A stretch of 64,000 nucleotides of DNA from Trichostrongylus colubriformis (taxonomy: Eukaryota; Nematoda; Chromadorea; Rhabditida; Trichostrongylidae). Positions 24,473 to 35,699 of this stretch are shown here, piece by piece. Below the pieces are notes generated by a model that saw only the letters and a program-made list of their open reading frames with translations, did no database searches and had not been told where the DNA came from. Made by a program: the position numbers and the translations under genes. Position 1 is the stretch's first letter. Each line of letters begins with the position of its first letter. The stretch is taken from NCBI GenBank assembly GCA_963978905.1, contig OZ022258.1, positions 50,142,591-50,206,590 of the forward strand, read 5' to 3'.

Positions 24473-25568
24473 TTAAAACATTGCCTCCTGAAAGTTCTCC
24501 GAACAGATGGCCTGGGAATAGAGCCGAACGTCGGAAAATTCAAGAGAGTGGAATATTTGTTGAGTCAAGAGAAATCTGGAGCTGAAGAAGGGGGATCTCA
24601 GTGTATGACCCAATTTTTTCAGTGTTTAGTCTAATTTTTGTATTATTTAGAATGCTCCACGACTTTTCTCACTCACTCTATGGCCTCTTTGGTGTGTGAG
24701 GGGTCATAAAATAGGTCTTTTTCAGGAAGCGATCGCTGAAAACCCTTCGAATGGGGAAGGGGGTCGTAAGAGGTGGCTAATTTCTTGACATCATGCTTGA
24801 CTCTGGTGGCAAAGCATAGACCACGCAGGGATGGTACTTTCCATCACTGATTCATGCTCCGTTCCGTCGTCCGCCGCGGTTGGGAACGGAGATAGGGACT
24901 GTTTAAGTAACTTTCTGTTCCCACAATGCGTCCCCGACCGCCGCGGACGACAGGGTGGGCACTTGCTCGGAGGTCCCGCCCATCCGGCCGACACTTCGTG
25001 GTGCTGTATTTTAGCCGCATTCACATTTTTTCGCATAAAGCTTCGCATGCGGCCCACATTAGGCACATACAACATAAATATATGGGTTACAGAAATCTCA
25101 TTTTTCCGTGGACGGTTCTTTTAAGCAATGAAATAACTGCTGATAAAATGGCAACTAACATCTGCTTTTAAGGTCTCCACTTCAGAATGCGTATCATCCG
25201 GATAATCATATTCATTCATAATCTTCTTATGGCGATCCAACAACCGCTTGATTTCGTCCACGTAATTGTCCGGCAGACGTTCCGCTTCAACTTTTCTTCT
25301 GAAAACATCAAATTTCATTGGAAACTGGTATACAGCAAGAAGAAATGCTTCACTGTGCGTAGAATGTGGTTTTTCCAGATCCAAAAAATAAGATATAAAT
25401 GAACGAGTAAAATATGAAGCAACGCCTGAAAACTTAGATACCTTACCTGGCTGTCCTCCAGTTATCGAAACACGATGCCAGACATTGAGCGGCAATCAAT
25501 ACAAGTGCAAGAAACAGTGCCATAAACAGGCAACCTGCCAAGATCTCCGTCGCTTGCCAATCAATCAT
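24473..25568 (-). CDS. 99-residue single-pass membrane protein, three exons
   Basis: Exons 25,568-25,447 (donor GTAAGG), 25,298-25,160 (acceptor TTTTCAG, donor GTTAGT) and 24,511-24,473 (acceptor TTCCCAG) join in frame into 99 codons plus TAA. The ATG sits directly behind GAATTCAG, which fits a spliced-leader acceptor. Residues 9-30 form one hydrophobic helix (ILAGCLFMALFLALVLIAAQ). The rest is charged and helical (VEAERLPDNYVDEIKRLLD; HKKIMNEYDYPDDTHSEVE), suggesting a short N-terminal anchor with a cytosolic or lumenal tail. The third exon is short (AICSENFQEAMF) and less certain: reading through the second donor instead adds 14 residues to a TAA. Intron 2 contains the 24.85-kb foldback repeat. 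I do not recognise the family. Confidence 0.6.
24850..25120. repeat. foldback repeat M1, copy 1
   Basis: Member of a palindromic family also at 26,950-28,035, 38,560-38,760 and 42,937-43,295. Landmarks here are GGTCCCGCCCATCCGGCCGA, CACATTTTTTCGC, GCGGCCCACATTAGGC, ACAACATAAATATATGGGTT and CCGTGGAC. It lies in intron 2 of the small membrane-protein gene. Confidence 0.7.
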
Positions 25569-25755
25569 CTGAATTCGATCGATAAGCTATCGATATTCTG
25601 CCGAAATTGGATCGAAATTGAATCAATACATATCGCGATCAACTAATCCTCTTTCACCAGAATCTGACACATGTCGCGAGTACGACTAAAACTAGAACGT
25701 AAAATCGAGATAGTAGGGAATATGAAGATGGTAAATATCCGTGGAATTTGTAGAT

Positions 25756-25840
25756 ATGGGTGGTAGCGTAGTGGCTAGAGGCGCTGTCCAATGCTCAGAC
25801 GAACCATAGGATCGAATTCGTCTTAGACGGATCAAGCTTC
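25756..25840 (+). repeat. tRNA-like polymerase III promoter sequence (SINE head)
   Basis: A good box A (TAGCGTAGTGGCTAGAGGCGC) is followed by a box B-like GGATCGAATTC about 35 bases later. The expected acceptor-stem pairing of a functional tRNA is not evident, so a SINE head or tRNA relic is more likely than a tRNA gene. Confidence 0.45.
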
Positions 25841-25869
25841 CTATCACCCTAGAGTTGATTTATTAGTCA

Positions 25870-26940
25870 CGAAAACGTCCTTAAGGATAAAAACACTGCT
25901 CCTGACATAATATTATTACCAGAAATGGTGGGCAAGTACAGCACACATTGAAATACTTAAGTGATTCGGAACGGAGCCATTTATTAAAGTCTTTTAGTCA
26001 TGATAAAATTAACTTCATACTATTAATATAGCAGTCGATCTGTGCACAATATTGTTGTGCAAAGTTTTACTGAGAACTACAGATGTTGATACAAAAATCC
26101 CGTTCCACTAACAGACTCCACCTAGCCATAAGTCCCGCCCCTCGGCCACGCGGTTCCAAAAAACGAGAAGCGCCAACATCGCCTGAAATGAGATCGGACG
26201 AAAAACACCAAAAACTGCGCTAGCGCACTATAGCACTTAGTTCAATCTAATACAGAGTAGCATACTATACAACATATTATACAATATTACCGAAGACGCA
26301 GTGCAGCCATGGAATTCACCCACGTTTATCGACACAAAAGTTGGCCTTTTTTTGTACTACTTCTTAGCTGTAGAGCACATTTGATTTGCTTTGTAATGGT
26401 GTTAAAAACGAACCAATCTTCACTTTGGTACAATGACATCTTATTCTCCATGTTTGAAATCGTAGTCTAACACCTTTAGTTCCCAAAAATCGACGCTTTA
26501 ACATGACCCGAAAAAAAGACGGTCTTGGGTGGCCTAGTGCAACACATGGCGTTGCACAACCTGAAGAGATCAAAAACATCCTAGGTCCCCTATGTGTTAA
26601 ACAGTTTTCACGATTTCCTAGGTAAGGTAACTAGAAATTATGTGGCCGTGGACCACTAGTGAAAGGACACGCTAGATGAAGGCCTCTTATGTTGAAACGG
26701 CAAGCCAACAACCAGACCTCGACAAGGGTACAAGAAGGGAGAGAGAATGTGCTCGGAAGAGGGTCAACACGCAAGAAGAAGTGTGCAAGGGAACGCGATA
26801 GTAAAAAAAAAACTTTTGGTGTTATCATAATGGAGGGGAGGGGACATCCCACTATAGACGCTATTCTAACCTAAGCCTGGAAGGGAACTGAACCACCTCC
26901 TTTATTCACTAAGACGCAGGCGAAAATTTACGCTGGAGTG
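25870..26940. other. intergenic, no gene seen
   Basis: No exon pair with matching phases and no repeat matched elsewhere in the window. Confidence 0.4.
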
Positions 26941-26949
26941 TGCAGATTG

Positions 26950-28035
26950 ACCCCTTAAAGGAATGGTTTACAGAAAAATGAGTTTCTTTGTGACCCATAT
27001 ATTGGGTAGTCTAAAAAGTTTTTCGTATTTCCAAATGCCGCTTTTTCCCTCTAAACTGCTTTCCAAAAATTTCTTCTGTGCATGTATATGTAGTACAAGT
27101 TCTCACACATCTATAGGTATTATTGTCTTCCATCTCCCGGATAACCCTTTTCGGCAAAATAAACATATCAACGGTCAACCTCATTTTCAATACAAAAATT
27201 ATAAAAATGTTTTTCTTTGAATGGCGTTAGACAGGGAAAGGAAAAGGTGATAATCCGATGGAGCAAGATCAGGGCTATAAGGTGAATGGGGTAGCAATTT
27301 TTATGCAAGCTCGAGAATTTTTTGGCGAGTCATTTTTTCAATAGTGGTAGAAATTTTTTGAAATTTCTTTTTTTAAAAAACTCTCGAGCTTGGATAAACA
27401 TTGCTGCCTTATAGCCCTGACCTTCCTCCATCGGATTATCACCTTTTCCTTTCCCTGTCTAACGCCGTTCAAAAAAGAAAAATTGAAATTGAAAATGAGG
27501 TGACTTTTGATATTTTTATTTTGCCGAAGAGGGTTATCCGGGAGATGGAAGACAACAATACCTATAGATGCGTGTGGACTTGTACTACATATATATGTGC
27601 AGAAGAAATTTTGCGGAAAGCAGTTTTGAGGGAAAAAGCGGTATTTAAAAATACGAAAAGACTTTTTAGACTACCTAATATTTATGTTGTATTTGCCTAA
27701 TAAGGGCCGCATGCAAAGTTTCACGCGAAAAAGTGAGAATTGCTAAGATACAGCTCCCCAAGTTCCCGGCCGGATGGGCGGGGCTTCCGAGCAAAAGCCC
27801 CGTCCCGTTGTCCGCCGGAGTGGGACTGTTTACGCAACTTTCTGTTCTTACGATGCGCCTCCGACCACGGTGGGCGACGGGATGGGCACTCGCTCGGAGG
27901 CCCCGCCCATCCGGCCGGGAACTTGGGGAGCTGTATCTTAGCCGAATTCTCACTTTTTCGCGTGAAATTGTGTATGCGGCACTTATTAGGCAAATACAAC
28001 ATAATGGGTAACTGAAAAACTCATTCCTCAGAGAA
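26950..28035. repeat. foldback repeat M1, copy 2, interrupted by a mariner foldback
   Basis: The left end (26,950-27,001, ending GTGACCCATATA) and the rest (27,679-28,035, starting TATTTATGTTGTATTTGCC) are one M1 element split by the insertion at 27,002-27,678. Its two main arms (GAGAATTGCTAAGATACAGC...GGCCGGATGGGCGGGG and CCCCGCCCATCCGGCCGG...GCTGTATCTTAGCCG) form a long, near-perfect hairpin. Confidence 0.8.
27002..27678. mobile_element. mariner-derived foldback element (family 2), nested insertion
   Basis: 677 bases with terminal repeats TTGGGTAGTCTAAAAAG / CTTTTTAGACTACCTAA and TA on both sides. The arms are about 340 bases and inverted to each other. Both encode the end of a mariner transposase. 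On the plus strand from 27,401 the reading LPYSPDLPPSDYHLFLSL is the mariner C-terminal catalytic motif, while the left arm has the same, more decayed, on the minus strand. No complete transposase is possible, so movement would require one in trans. Confidence 0.85.
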
Positions 28036-28039
28036 GCTT

Positions 28040-29170
28040 AGATGCCTAACTTTTTGACATACCCCATCCTTTATTGCGATAGCAGTGAACTTTTCATACC
28101 CTGCTGGATCCCATGATTTGGAGTAATCCTTTGGTCCCTTGTACCTTCCGGAACCCCACCTCCCCCCCCCCTTTCAGTCCTCTATATCCTACTGCACCAA
28201 AGAAAACAAAGGAGATTCACTTATAACCGTGGAATGGACTGTTACATCAAATAGAATGCCAACACAGCCACATCCGTATCTGGAGAAATAACAAGGATGA
28301 ATAACATTCCTCTTTCAAAAAAAAATGAAGAAAATGAGCCCTGATCAAATCCGCTCGTCATGACTGCTAATCGTAGGCCACAAAAAGAAGAATTGGACTG
28401 AGACAGAGCTATGGGAGGAGATTTCTATTTCGAGTGCATTTGTCGCCTAATTTCAATCGCTTCTCCTGAAAACGAATGAGCGCTAATGATCGCCTTTCCA
28501 GAAAGATTCAAAATGTTAATCTAAAAAACCAGGTAAAGTAATAAAACAACTAATGATAGATAACGATAACAGATTATAGAGGCTGCTTTCGAAATATAAG
28601 CTTGACCTTCAGTCCCCTGACGCAAACCATCAGGGTTGTTTGATCCAGCGCCGGAACGTGCCATGACTATTTTTATGTTTATGTTTCTGTTCTATGATTC
28701 TCATTCCGAATCGTGAGGAAATTTGTAAGCTAATATTCACCACACACAGAGAGAAAACGATAGATGAAACGATTTTTGTTCTGAAATGAAGCGAAACCAA
28801 TTGATGGGCATTCATTGGTGAACCGATGAGTCTCAAAACCCTGTTGAATGAATGCCTATCGGAGTATTCGTGACACTGTGCCATTGCTCGTTATTCAGAG
28901 CTCTAAATCGTGTCAGCAATGGTAAGCAAAAGGAATGCGGCGACACACTGCCCTCATTTGACAGAGAATAGGAATAACGACGATTCGCTGTCCATGAGCA
29001 GCTGGTCACTCATTTTACAGTCATCAGCAGCTGGAATCTCGGCTAAGGGGATACATGACCGTGCTTATTCGCCGGCACACCAGATCTATCATTTCCACAA
29101 AGCGTCATCCATTAAGCAAAAAAATATGATAAAATCTACTTGAAGGTAGCGTCACGCCCTCCACTTACAT
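28040..29170. other. region upstream of the 29.2-kb gene
   Basis: No confident exon. A possible first exon on the plus strand begins ATG at about 28,663 (MTIFMFMFLFYDSHSE) and ends at a GTGAGG donor in phase 2. That would match the exon at 29,174, but the support is weak. Confidence 0.3.
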
Positions 29171-29173
29171 CAG

Positions 29174-29553
29174 AAGCGTGGAGGAATTTGAATGGTTTAC
29201 AATTGAATGCTTTGCAGGGTCGACAAATGTAATGAGAATGGTTGTAACTGAGGCTGGAAATGGGAAGTTTGATTATCCTGTGCGGGAAGTGATTTTAGCT
29301 TCGGTCCCCAGTAGGATATCGGGGACACTTTTCTACGGTACCAGCGTGTTGTGTGAGGTAACTGAAATAAATGTAAATAAGAAATAAAAAATAAAATAAA
29401 TGCTAATAAAAACTAAAATAAACATATGTTCGAATTACTAAAATGTGAAATCCTCAGGTGACGCTCATACACATGAAATTTCTCGTTCAAGGACGACAAA
29501 GAAAATTAGACTTCGGTGTTTGTTTGATGAATGAGCAATGTTTACTTAACTGA
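29174..29553 (+). CDS. C-terminal two exons of an unrecognised protein
   Basis: Exon 29,174-29,357 (acceptor ACATCAG, enters in phase 2, donor GTAACT) joins in frame to 29,458-29,553 (acceptor CCTCAG, ends TGA). Together they encode 92 complete codons. Composition suggests a beta-rich domain (ECFAGSTNVMRMVVTEAGNG; VILASVPSRISGTLFYG; LIHMKFLVQGRQRKLDFG) with four cysteines (ECFAG, VLCE, GVCLM, EQCLL). A first exon at about 28.66 kb is possible. I do not recognise the family. Phase agreement and coding-like composition across the 100-base intron support a real gene fragment. Confidence 0.45.
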
Positions 29554-29559
29554 TTCGTT

Positions 29560-30120
29560 ACACAAACAAGGTCATCTCCTTCTGATACATTACCATCCAA
29601 AAGAAAAGGAATCCAAGGTCCTTGAAGTGATATGGCGGCCATGAACGGTACATTGATGGGATGGATGGTGGTGGGCGCGATCCTAACAACGAAATGTCAC
29701 CTAATCAACGCTCTGCTGCATAGAACATGCGGATTTATAATATATAATAACCAGAAATTATTTCGTAAAGCATCTCAAGATTAAGTGTAGCCCTACGCTC
29801 TCCAAGTGGGGCACCGGTTGTCTATTCTTTACGGGGCAAACGAAGGAAGTGGTGATACACGGTGAGCGGGAAAATTTCGAATCAAAGCCACATGCACCCC
29901 ACCAGTGACGCTTGTCCGTTCCACTCAATGTGTTTGGCTAGACGCATCTATGAGCCCCAAAACCGTCATAACGATGAGAAACGCTTCGTAATAGAATTGC
30001 CCTACTTGCACACAGGTGATAACTTTTTTATGAAATGCAAAATTCAAATTTTCAATAACAGCAACTACACATCTAACAAAATTGATGTCACAATAATTGT
30101 AATATTATAAAGTATTATGT
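29560..30120. other. no gene assigned
   Basis: A frame open from about 29,856 reads plausibly up to a CACAG|GTGATA site near 30,017, but it has no ATG or acceptor, so it is not called. Confidence 0.3.
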
Positions 30121-30127
30121 ATATAGA

Positions 30128-30350
30128 GTGGAGGTGGTATAGGGAGAGCATCAAATCCCACATCTGAGCTGCCCAGAACAACCAAGGCTACCATGCCTCC
30201 GACGCAAATGGATTTTAATCAGATTCATCTGGGAGGATAAAAGACACGTGTACATCGGCTGGTCCACACAAGTTATTGTATAGGCCAAAACGCATTCACC
30301 TGCCACCACGATTTTGAATGGAATTAGAATGTGCGGCACATCCCAACAAG
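30128..30350 (+). repeat. tRNA-like SINE family, copy 2
   Basis: Diverged copy of the family at 23,360-23,625. GGAGGTGGTATAGGGAGAG lies at the head and GCCTGCCACCACGATTTTGAATGGAA-like sequence (ACCTGCCACCACGATTTTG) at the tail. Confidence 0.55.
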
Positions 30351-30884
30351 GAGGAACTTGTTAACATGGGAAACTTTGTCCTTTCATAGAATGTATGATT
30401 ACTCGTGCACAGGGAGCTTCACTGACCTACCGCGGGAGAGTTATTGGTATTTAGAAAATGTTGCATGTCCAGGTCATCTGTCTTCGTCATTCCTTTTTTG
30501 TGACTATAGTTATTATACAGAAGTTGCCCCCCATTGCAGTTACAAAAATAAGTGAATAACAGTTGTATTGTGACGCATTATATCGAAGAAATTTCGAGGA
30601 CGAGTTTCCCCCTAGTCTAGTGGGCGGTACTGTACCTTGAGGGCGTGGCTATTCAATGAGTCATGGTTTTGCGATGTATTTGGAATCCTATATAATTTTT
30701 TATATTTGAAACATAGTCGCTCTGATGCTGTACCAGATATCTGGGCAGAGAAATCGGTTGCGTTATTGCAAACCTCCCTACGCTCTATAAAAAAATCGAG
30801 AGTGCGACCACCATAGAAAGGGTGAGTCCGCACCCTGGGGGAACTTACAGCTTCCGAAAATTGCTGAAAATCACCAAAGAATTT

Positions 30885-31165
30885 TAAAATTCATGGCTAA
30901 CACTACCTTTTGTTTCTGATCACTCTCCTTCCGCATAGCCTTGATATGGAAAACGCGAACCCATTCCGAAGAGTCAAGTAGGACCTCGTTGTGGAGGGTT
31001 TCTTTGACAAGCTTACCCTGTCGGGAACCCCGTTGATCGTTTCTTCGGTACACTAGCTTTTCTAGTAGTGTAACATTATGGAGGTAAAATCTGTGATTTG
31101 CAGAATTCCATAAAACTGTGTCCATTTTGGGCTTCTTTAAGAAGTATCGAAAAGAAAACGAAGTA
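30885..31165 (-). CDS. coding-like segment, unrecognised
   Basis: One minus-strand frame stays open with coding-type codon choice (EKLVYRRNDQRGSRQGKLVK; LHNEVLLDSSEWVRVFHIKA) and runs to a possible AAAAG|GTAGTG donor near 30,906. No clear acceptor or partner exon was found. It could be an exon, a gene relic or part of an unknown transposon. Confidence 0.25.
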
Positions 31166-31189
31166 AAAACACACAATAATGACTAAAAG

Positions 31190-32730
31190 TAAGAGATATG
31201 GCGCAATTGTACTTTTTCGAATCCATAAAAGATTATGAGGAAGTTAATATCCTACATTTAAGGGCTACACTTTCTCAATCTGCACAGCACTGACGAAGTG
31301 AAGCTCTGCGCACTCATCCTGAACCTCGGTGATTGAGGAGGTACTAGCTCGCACGGTATCCATCTCCTTACAACGACTGTTTCGAACGGTGAGAAAACAT
31401 TAACAATCTCATGAACACACAAAAAAAATTTTGAGAAAAAGTCAAATTTGGGCGGCGAAAGAGTCGCTGAGCGGACAACTGTCGCGATTGTTCGATGACC
31501 GCAGTCGCCCCTTCTCCCCGCCACGTCACAATTAACAGCTTAGAATTTTATGGAGCGTAAAATACGGGGCGGCATACAGTGAAAGTGTGCACTTGCGACC
31601 ACTCTCAACAGTTATTCGTTGCATTTATAAAATTCGATGGGGAACAGGGCAATGAGCCAACTACGTGGCAGATGCGACATATCACCTATTGAATTGGAAA
31701 TATCCGTAGAACGAATGTAAAAGTAAGTAACCTCGCCCAATTTCTTTCGAGATTGCGCCATGCTCTCGACGTTATTCCGCTAGACCGCCACGCATCTGCA
31801 TTATTTATGGAGACATCCAAATTAATATTGGATACATAGTCAGCAATCAGCTGAGTAACACCTTAAATTACTTTCTCCACACCTTTTTTTTGCAGATGAG
31901 GCAATCGAATCAGGAACGATCCACTTCGCTAGAATGTGCAGGATTTGATCATGTGAAGTGCACAAATACGAAGTCGCGCTCACTGCTACTGCGCTATATT
32001 CACAACTAGACTGAGAAAAACAAGAGCAGCAGATCAGTAATTACATTTAAAAAATAACACTTTATGCAACCCTTGAGCACATAACAATTAAAAAGAGATG
32101 AGAATAGCGGAATGATAGAAGAAATGTCAGCAGACGATTTGATTCCGAGATGGGAGAGAAGCTATCGATCACCGGGCGATAATCGATCATTTGATGTGCT
32201 CTAAAATCCATCAAAATGCCGGAAATTCCTGGCTTCTGTTTCTAATTGATATAGCCGTCACTGAAGCTTCTTCAGGCCTTCTGAGGCTTCTCTAGAGCTC
32301 TTTTATTGTTGAATTGTACTAAAATAAATTTACTGAGGATGAACTCGACTAGCAGGATTCCCTGGCATTGAATAGTTTAACTGATCATTATCCTGCATCG
32401 ATTAAAGGCACCAGGGGGGGGGGGGGGGTAAGAGGGGAAGCGTACTTGGAGAACTAATTTGTGTAAACGAACATTTAAGCCCGGAAGAGATGATGCGTAA
32501 CGAAACTCGCGCTGAAAAGCGCGCCTTGAGGCATTATCCCAGCCGCTCCAGCTGGAACTGCACGCTTCAATGGTTAAATTTGCCTGCTGGCAGCGGGCAG
32601 AGCACTCGAATTGATTTCATCCACGATGATATTTAGAAAAAATAACAAAGAGAAACAAAAAAGTAAAAAATGAAAGGTAGAAGAAGCGAAGAAATACGAG
32701 AAATGAATTTATGATGGAAAATTATCCAAT
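31190..32730. other. intergenic, no gene seen
   Basis: No exon recognised. A 15-base G homopolymer lies at 32,414-32,428. Sequence near 32,455-32,530 weakly resembles 4,495-4,600. Confidence 0.4.
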
Positions 32731-33198
32731 TCACACTCTTAGGCCGCGTGCATACTTTCACCGACGCCGTCGCCGCCGGTGCGCAAAGTATGAACGCTGC
32801 CTTACTACTTGACAAGGCGCCGTGTGTTCAATTGCCGAACTACGACGCGGTTACCGTAAACAAAAATTGGCTACTTTTGGTGTCTTTGAATCGGAGGCAA
32901 TATCGAGAATCATTCAGAGGAGTCCTGAATTTCGCGCCAAGCCTTTCAGGTACAAAAAATAGCTGCGAAAAGGAACTCAGCTACTAGACGGCTACGTAAT
33001 GCAGCATGTCTCGCAGTAGTCTTTGTAATGTGATTAAAACAGCGATGAGTAATGCACCTGAGACACTTTCGTACCAGCGTCATTTACGATTTCAAGCCCT
33101 TCGTACCATAAATGTTGAAGCATCACCTCTACAATATTATTATAAATGTTATTAAACGTATAGAAATAAACAACTTCTATTACACAGTGGTTTTTCAG

Positions 33199-33455
33199 GA
33201 TGCGCCATGTATTTGAATATGAGACCGAATCAGAAGGCTGTGGACGTGTATCTTATGTCACATGAATGGAGGTACATAACACGAAAGTACTCTATGCATA
33301 CGGTCGCTGAGATTTCATTAGAATTAAATAACATCATCAAGAATCCATGGTTTCTAAAGGAACTGATTTTATACAATATGTTTGTGCTTTTGAAGATAAA
33401 GCTGACTAGATTCAAAGGCAATGGGAGAGATGCAAGTAAAACAAGCGTATTTTAA
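33199..33455 (+). CDS. exon-like segment, unrecognised
   Basis: Behind a strong TTTTTCAG acceptor, one frame is open for about 85 codons (QKAVDVYLMSHEWRYITRKY; VAEISLELNNIIKNPWFLKE) to a TAA at 33,453, or to an internal AA|GTAAAA donor near 33,429. It enters in phase 1. No matching upstream exon was identified. Coding composition is good, but the gene model is incomplete. Confidence 0.35.
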
Positions 33456-33639
33456 AATACTGTTTTGTAAACTAACACTCTAACTCAGAAAAGATTACGT
33501 GCGACGAAAATCGCGTTGAAAACTAAGCGCATTTGGGGTGCTATTGCGATTCTAACGCGTTTCATCGCGGACTGCACGCTTCAGTCGGGCCGACGCCAAT
33601 GTTATTTGATGTCGGGCAGGGTAAATTCGATTTCATGTA

Positions 33640-34140
33640 CGATGATGTCAAAGAAACCGGGAGGAGTTGGGAAAAAGAGGAAGATAGGAAGAAATGATCG
33701 TTTCAAACGAACATTCGAGGTCAGAAGAAATAACCGGTAGGGAACCCGAATTCAGAAGCGCGACGTTGTAGTCTGTATTCGTATCTCCCGCACATCGAAC
33801 TGCAGTATCATTTTTCCGAGTTGCTCGCTGTAAGAAGTGTCATATGCCGTCTCGTAGGGTATATTTCATTCATTAAGTTGATGTGAAATAAGTGGAAAAA
33901 CAAACAGCAGCAGTCGATTGAAACTATGAATGGAAGAACAAGCGAAAAGGTGTGAAAAAGGTATTCGTGGAAAAAAGTCCTTTGCAACCACACTCGACAT
34001 CAAAGCATGGTGTCGTGTGTGCAATGTGTGCAACCTAACGAACTGCAAGCGTCACGATAGGTTTCACCGTAGGACAAAACTGCCACCTCCCGATGTCTAT
34101 AAACAGGTGAAGCAGCACACAGCAACAAACAAGTAAAACA
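33640..34140 (+). repeat. dispersed repeat R1, copy 3
   Basis: Same order of blocks as 6,830-7,285 (GAGGAAGATAGGAAGAAATG, CGAATTCAGAAGCGCGACG, CCGAGTTGCTCGCTGTAAG, ending CCTCCCGATGTCT). It continues directly into the tandem duplication at 34,157. Confidence 0.65.
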
Positions 34141-34156
34141 ATTCGAGGGGAATAGG

Positions 34157-34634
34157 CGATAGAGTAAGAAAAAGAGTGTTCATAATAATAAAAAACCGTA
34201 GAACTCACACTCGACGTCTTCGTAAGGCGTCGTGTGTTCAATTACGGCAAACTAACGCACTGTAAGTCATCGTAAACCCATACCGTATGAAAATTACCCT
34301 TCCCGATGTCTCCGATTTTAAACAAGAATCGTTTATTTCAACCTCATTTTCAGCTTATTATTGTTTCAGAAAAATTTCGCATTGAAGCAGAAAGACGATA
34401 GAGTAAGAAAAAGAGCGTTAACAATAATAAAAAACCGCAGAACTCACACTTGACGTCTTCGCAAGGCGTCGTGTGTGCAATTGCGGTAAACTAACGCACT
34501 GTAAGTCATCGTAAGCCCATACCGTATGTCAAAACTACTCTTCCCGATGTCTCTCCGAATTTAAGCAGGAATCGTTTATTTCAACCTCATTTTTAGCTTA
34601 TTATTGTTTCAGAAAAATTTCGCAATGAAGCAGA
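34157..34634. repeat. 239-bp direct tandem duplication of an R1 terminus
   Basis: Two adjacent units, each starting CGATAGAGTAAGAAAAAGAG, containing ACGTCTTCG(T/C)AAGGCGTCG and CCATACCGTATG, and ending GAAGCAGAAAGA. Offset is 239 bases with few differences. Confidence 0.85.
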
Positions 34635-34829
34635 AAGAGAATAAATAATTAGTTTCGAGAAGTTACTAGCTGCTTCTTGCTTCAGTTGAATTCTAAGCGT
34701 GATTCTTCAGTACCAGCAGGGTGCAATTCGAACAAATCCGTAGAAAGTCGTACTGGATGATTCAACCAGCTAACTTTGGGAGATTATACTGAATTTTGAG
34801 AATACTCTAGACTGCCACGTTCCGCATTC

Positions 34830-35169
34830 AATCGCTTTTACGGTCTCCAAGATGTCGGGTATGTGGTACGTTTCCGAATGGTTTTACACATCCTGTGCGT
34901 AACGCAGCAGAAGCCTTCAGCGCTTCTCTGGAATTATTGAGACCGTTCCTCGTCCACCCACAGACGCAGCAATTTCTTTCCTTTACTCCTCTCCGCAACA
35001 ATCGCTTTTACGATCTCCAGGATGTCGGGTATGTGGTACGTTTCCGAATGATTTTACACATCCTGTGCGTAACGCAGCAGAAGCCTTCAGCGCTTCTCTG
35101 GAATTATTGAGATCGTTCCTCGTCCACCCACAGACGCAGCAATTTCTTTCCTTTACTCCTCTCCGCAAA
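34830..35169. repeat. 170-bp direct tandem duplication
   Basis: Two copies of a 170-base unit starting CAATCGCTTTTACG(G/A)TCTCC and ending TACTCCTCTCCGCAA, differing at only a few positions. Only weak open frames are present. This is a recent local duplication. Confidence 0.9.
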
Positions 35170-35550
35170 TTTCAATTTTCCCTCTATAAATGCGACGATT
35201 CGTGGTGAATAGCAAAAAAAATGTATATTCGATATGTAATAGCAAGGAAAATACCTTAATCCTCGGAACCATTAGGGAAAGAGCGGAAGGCGGTGTTCAC
35301 ATGGAAGAAATCTAGTTGGTCAGCATCGTCGGCTTTTCAACGATGCTCAGGAAGGGTGTTTGGGAGTTTCCTTGTGCATTCAGGAGATATCGGATCTGAC
35401 GGAAATATGGGTTCGGACTCCCTACCCGTGAACCTTCCGATTATGCACATGACGCTGCGCAGCCTCGGTCACAAGCGATAAAAGTTGTCCAATCATAAGA
35501 AGTGATACTGGACGAAATGGTGCTGAAAAATCAGCAAAATGGTGTGCCCG

Positions 35551-35697
35551 CCGTCAGAACTTGCGAATTTTGTGATTCTGCGATTCAGCGATTTTGCAGC
35601 GCTGCACTTTCGCGAGCGATACTGCGACCTTCAGATACTGCAGTGCTGTAACTTCGCGTGCGGAGTAGGGTCACCACAAAATCGCGAAGTCTGACGG
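35551..35697. mobile_element. short MITE with TCAGACTTCGCGA-type termini
   Basis: Termini CCGTCAGAACTTGCGAATTTTGTG and CACAAAATCGCGAAGTCTGACGG are inverted repeats. The same terminal motif occurs at 57,378-57,540 and, degenerately, at 41,449-41,580. Confidence 0.7.
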
Positions 35698-35699
35698 TA

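Noticed and set aside
25756..25840. Functional tRNA gene
   Set aside because: Boxes A and B are present but acceptor-stem pairing is not. The same applies to 41,275, 61,490 and 62,325.
29862..30017. Exon-like frame ending at CACAG|GTGATA
   Set aside because: No ATG, no acceptor in phase and no partner exon; left uncalled.
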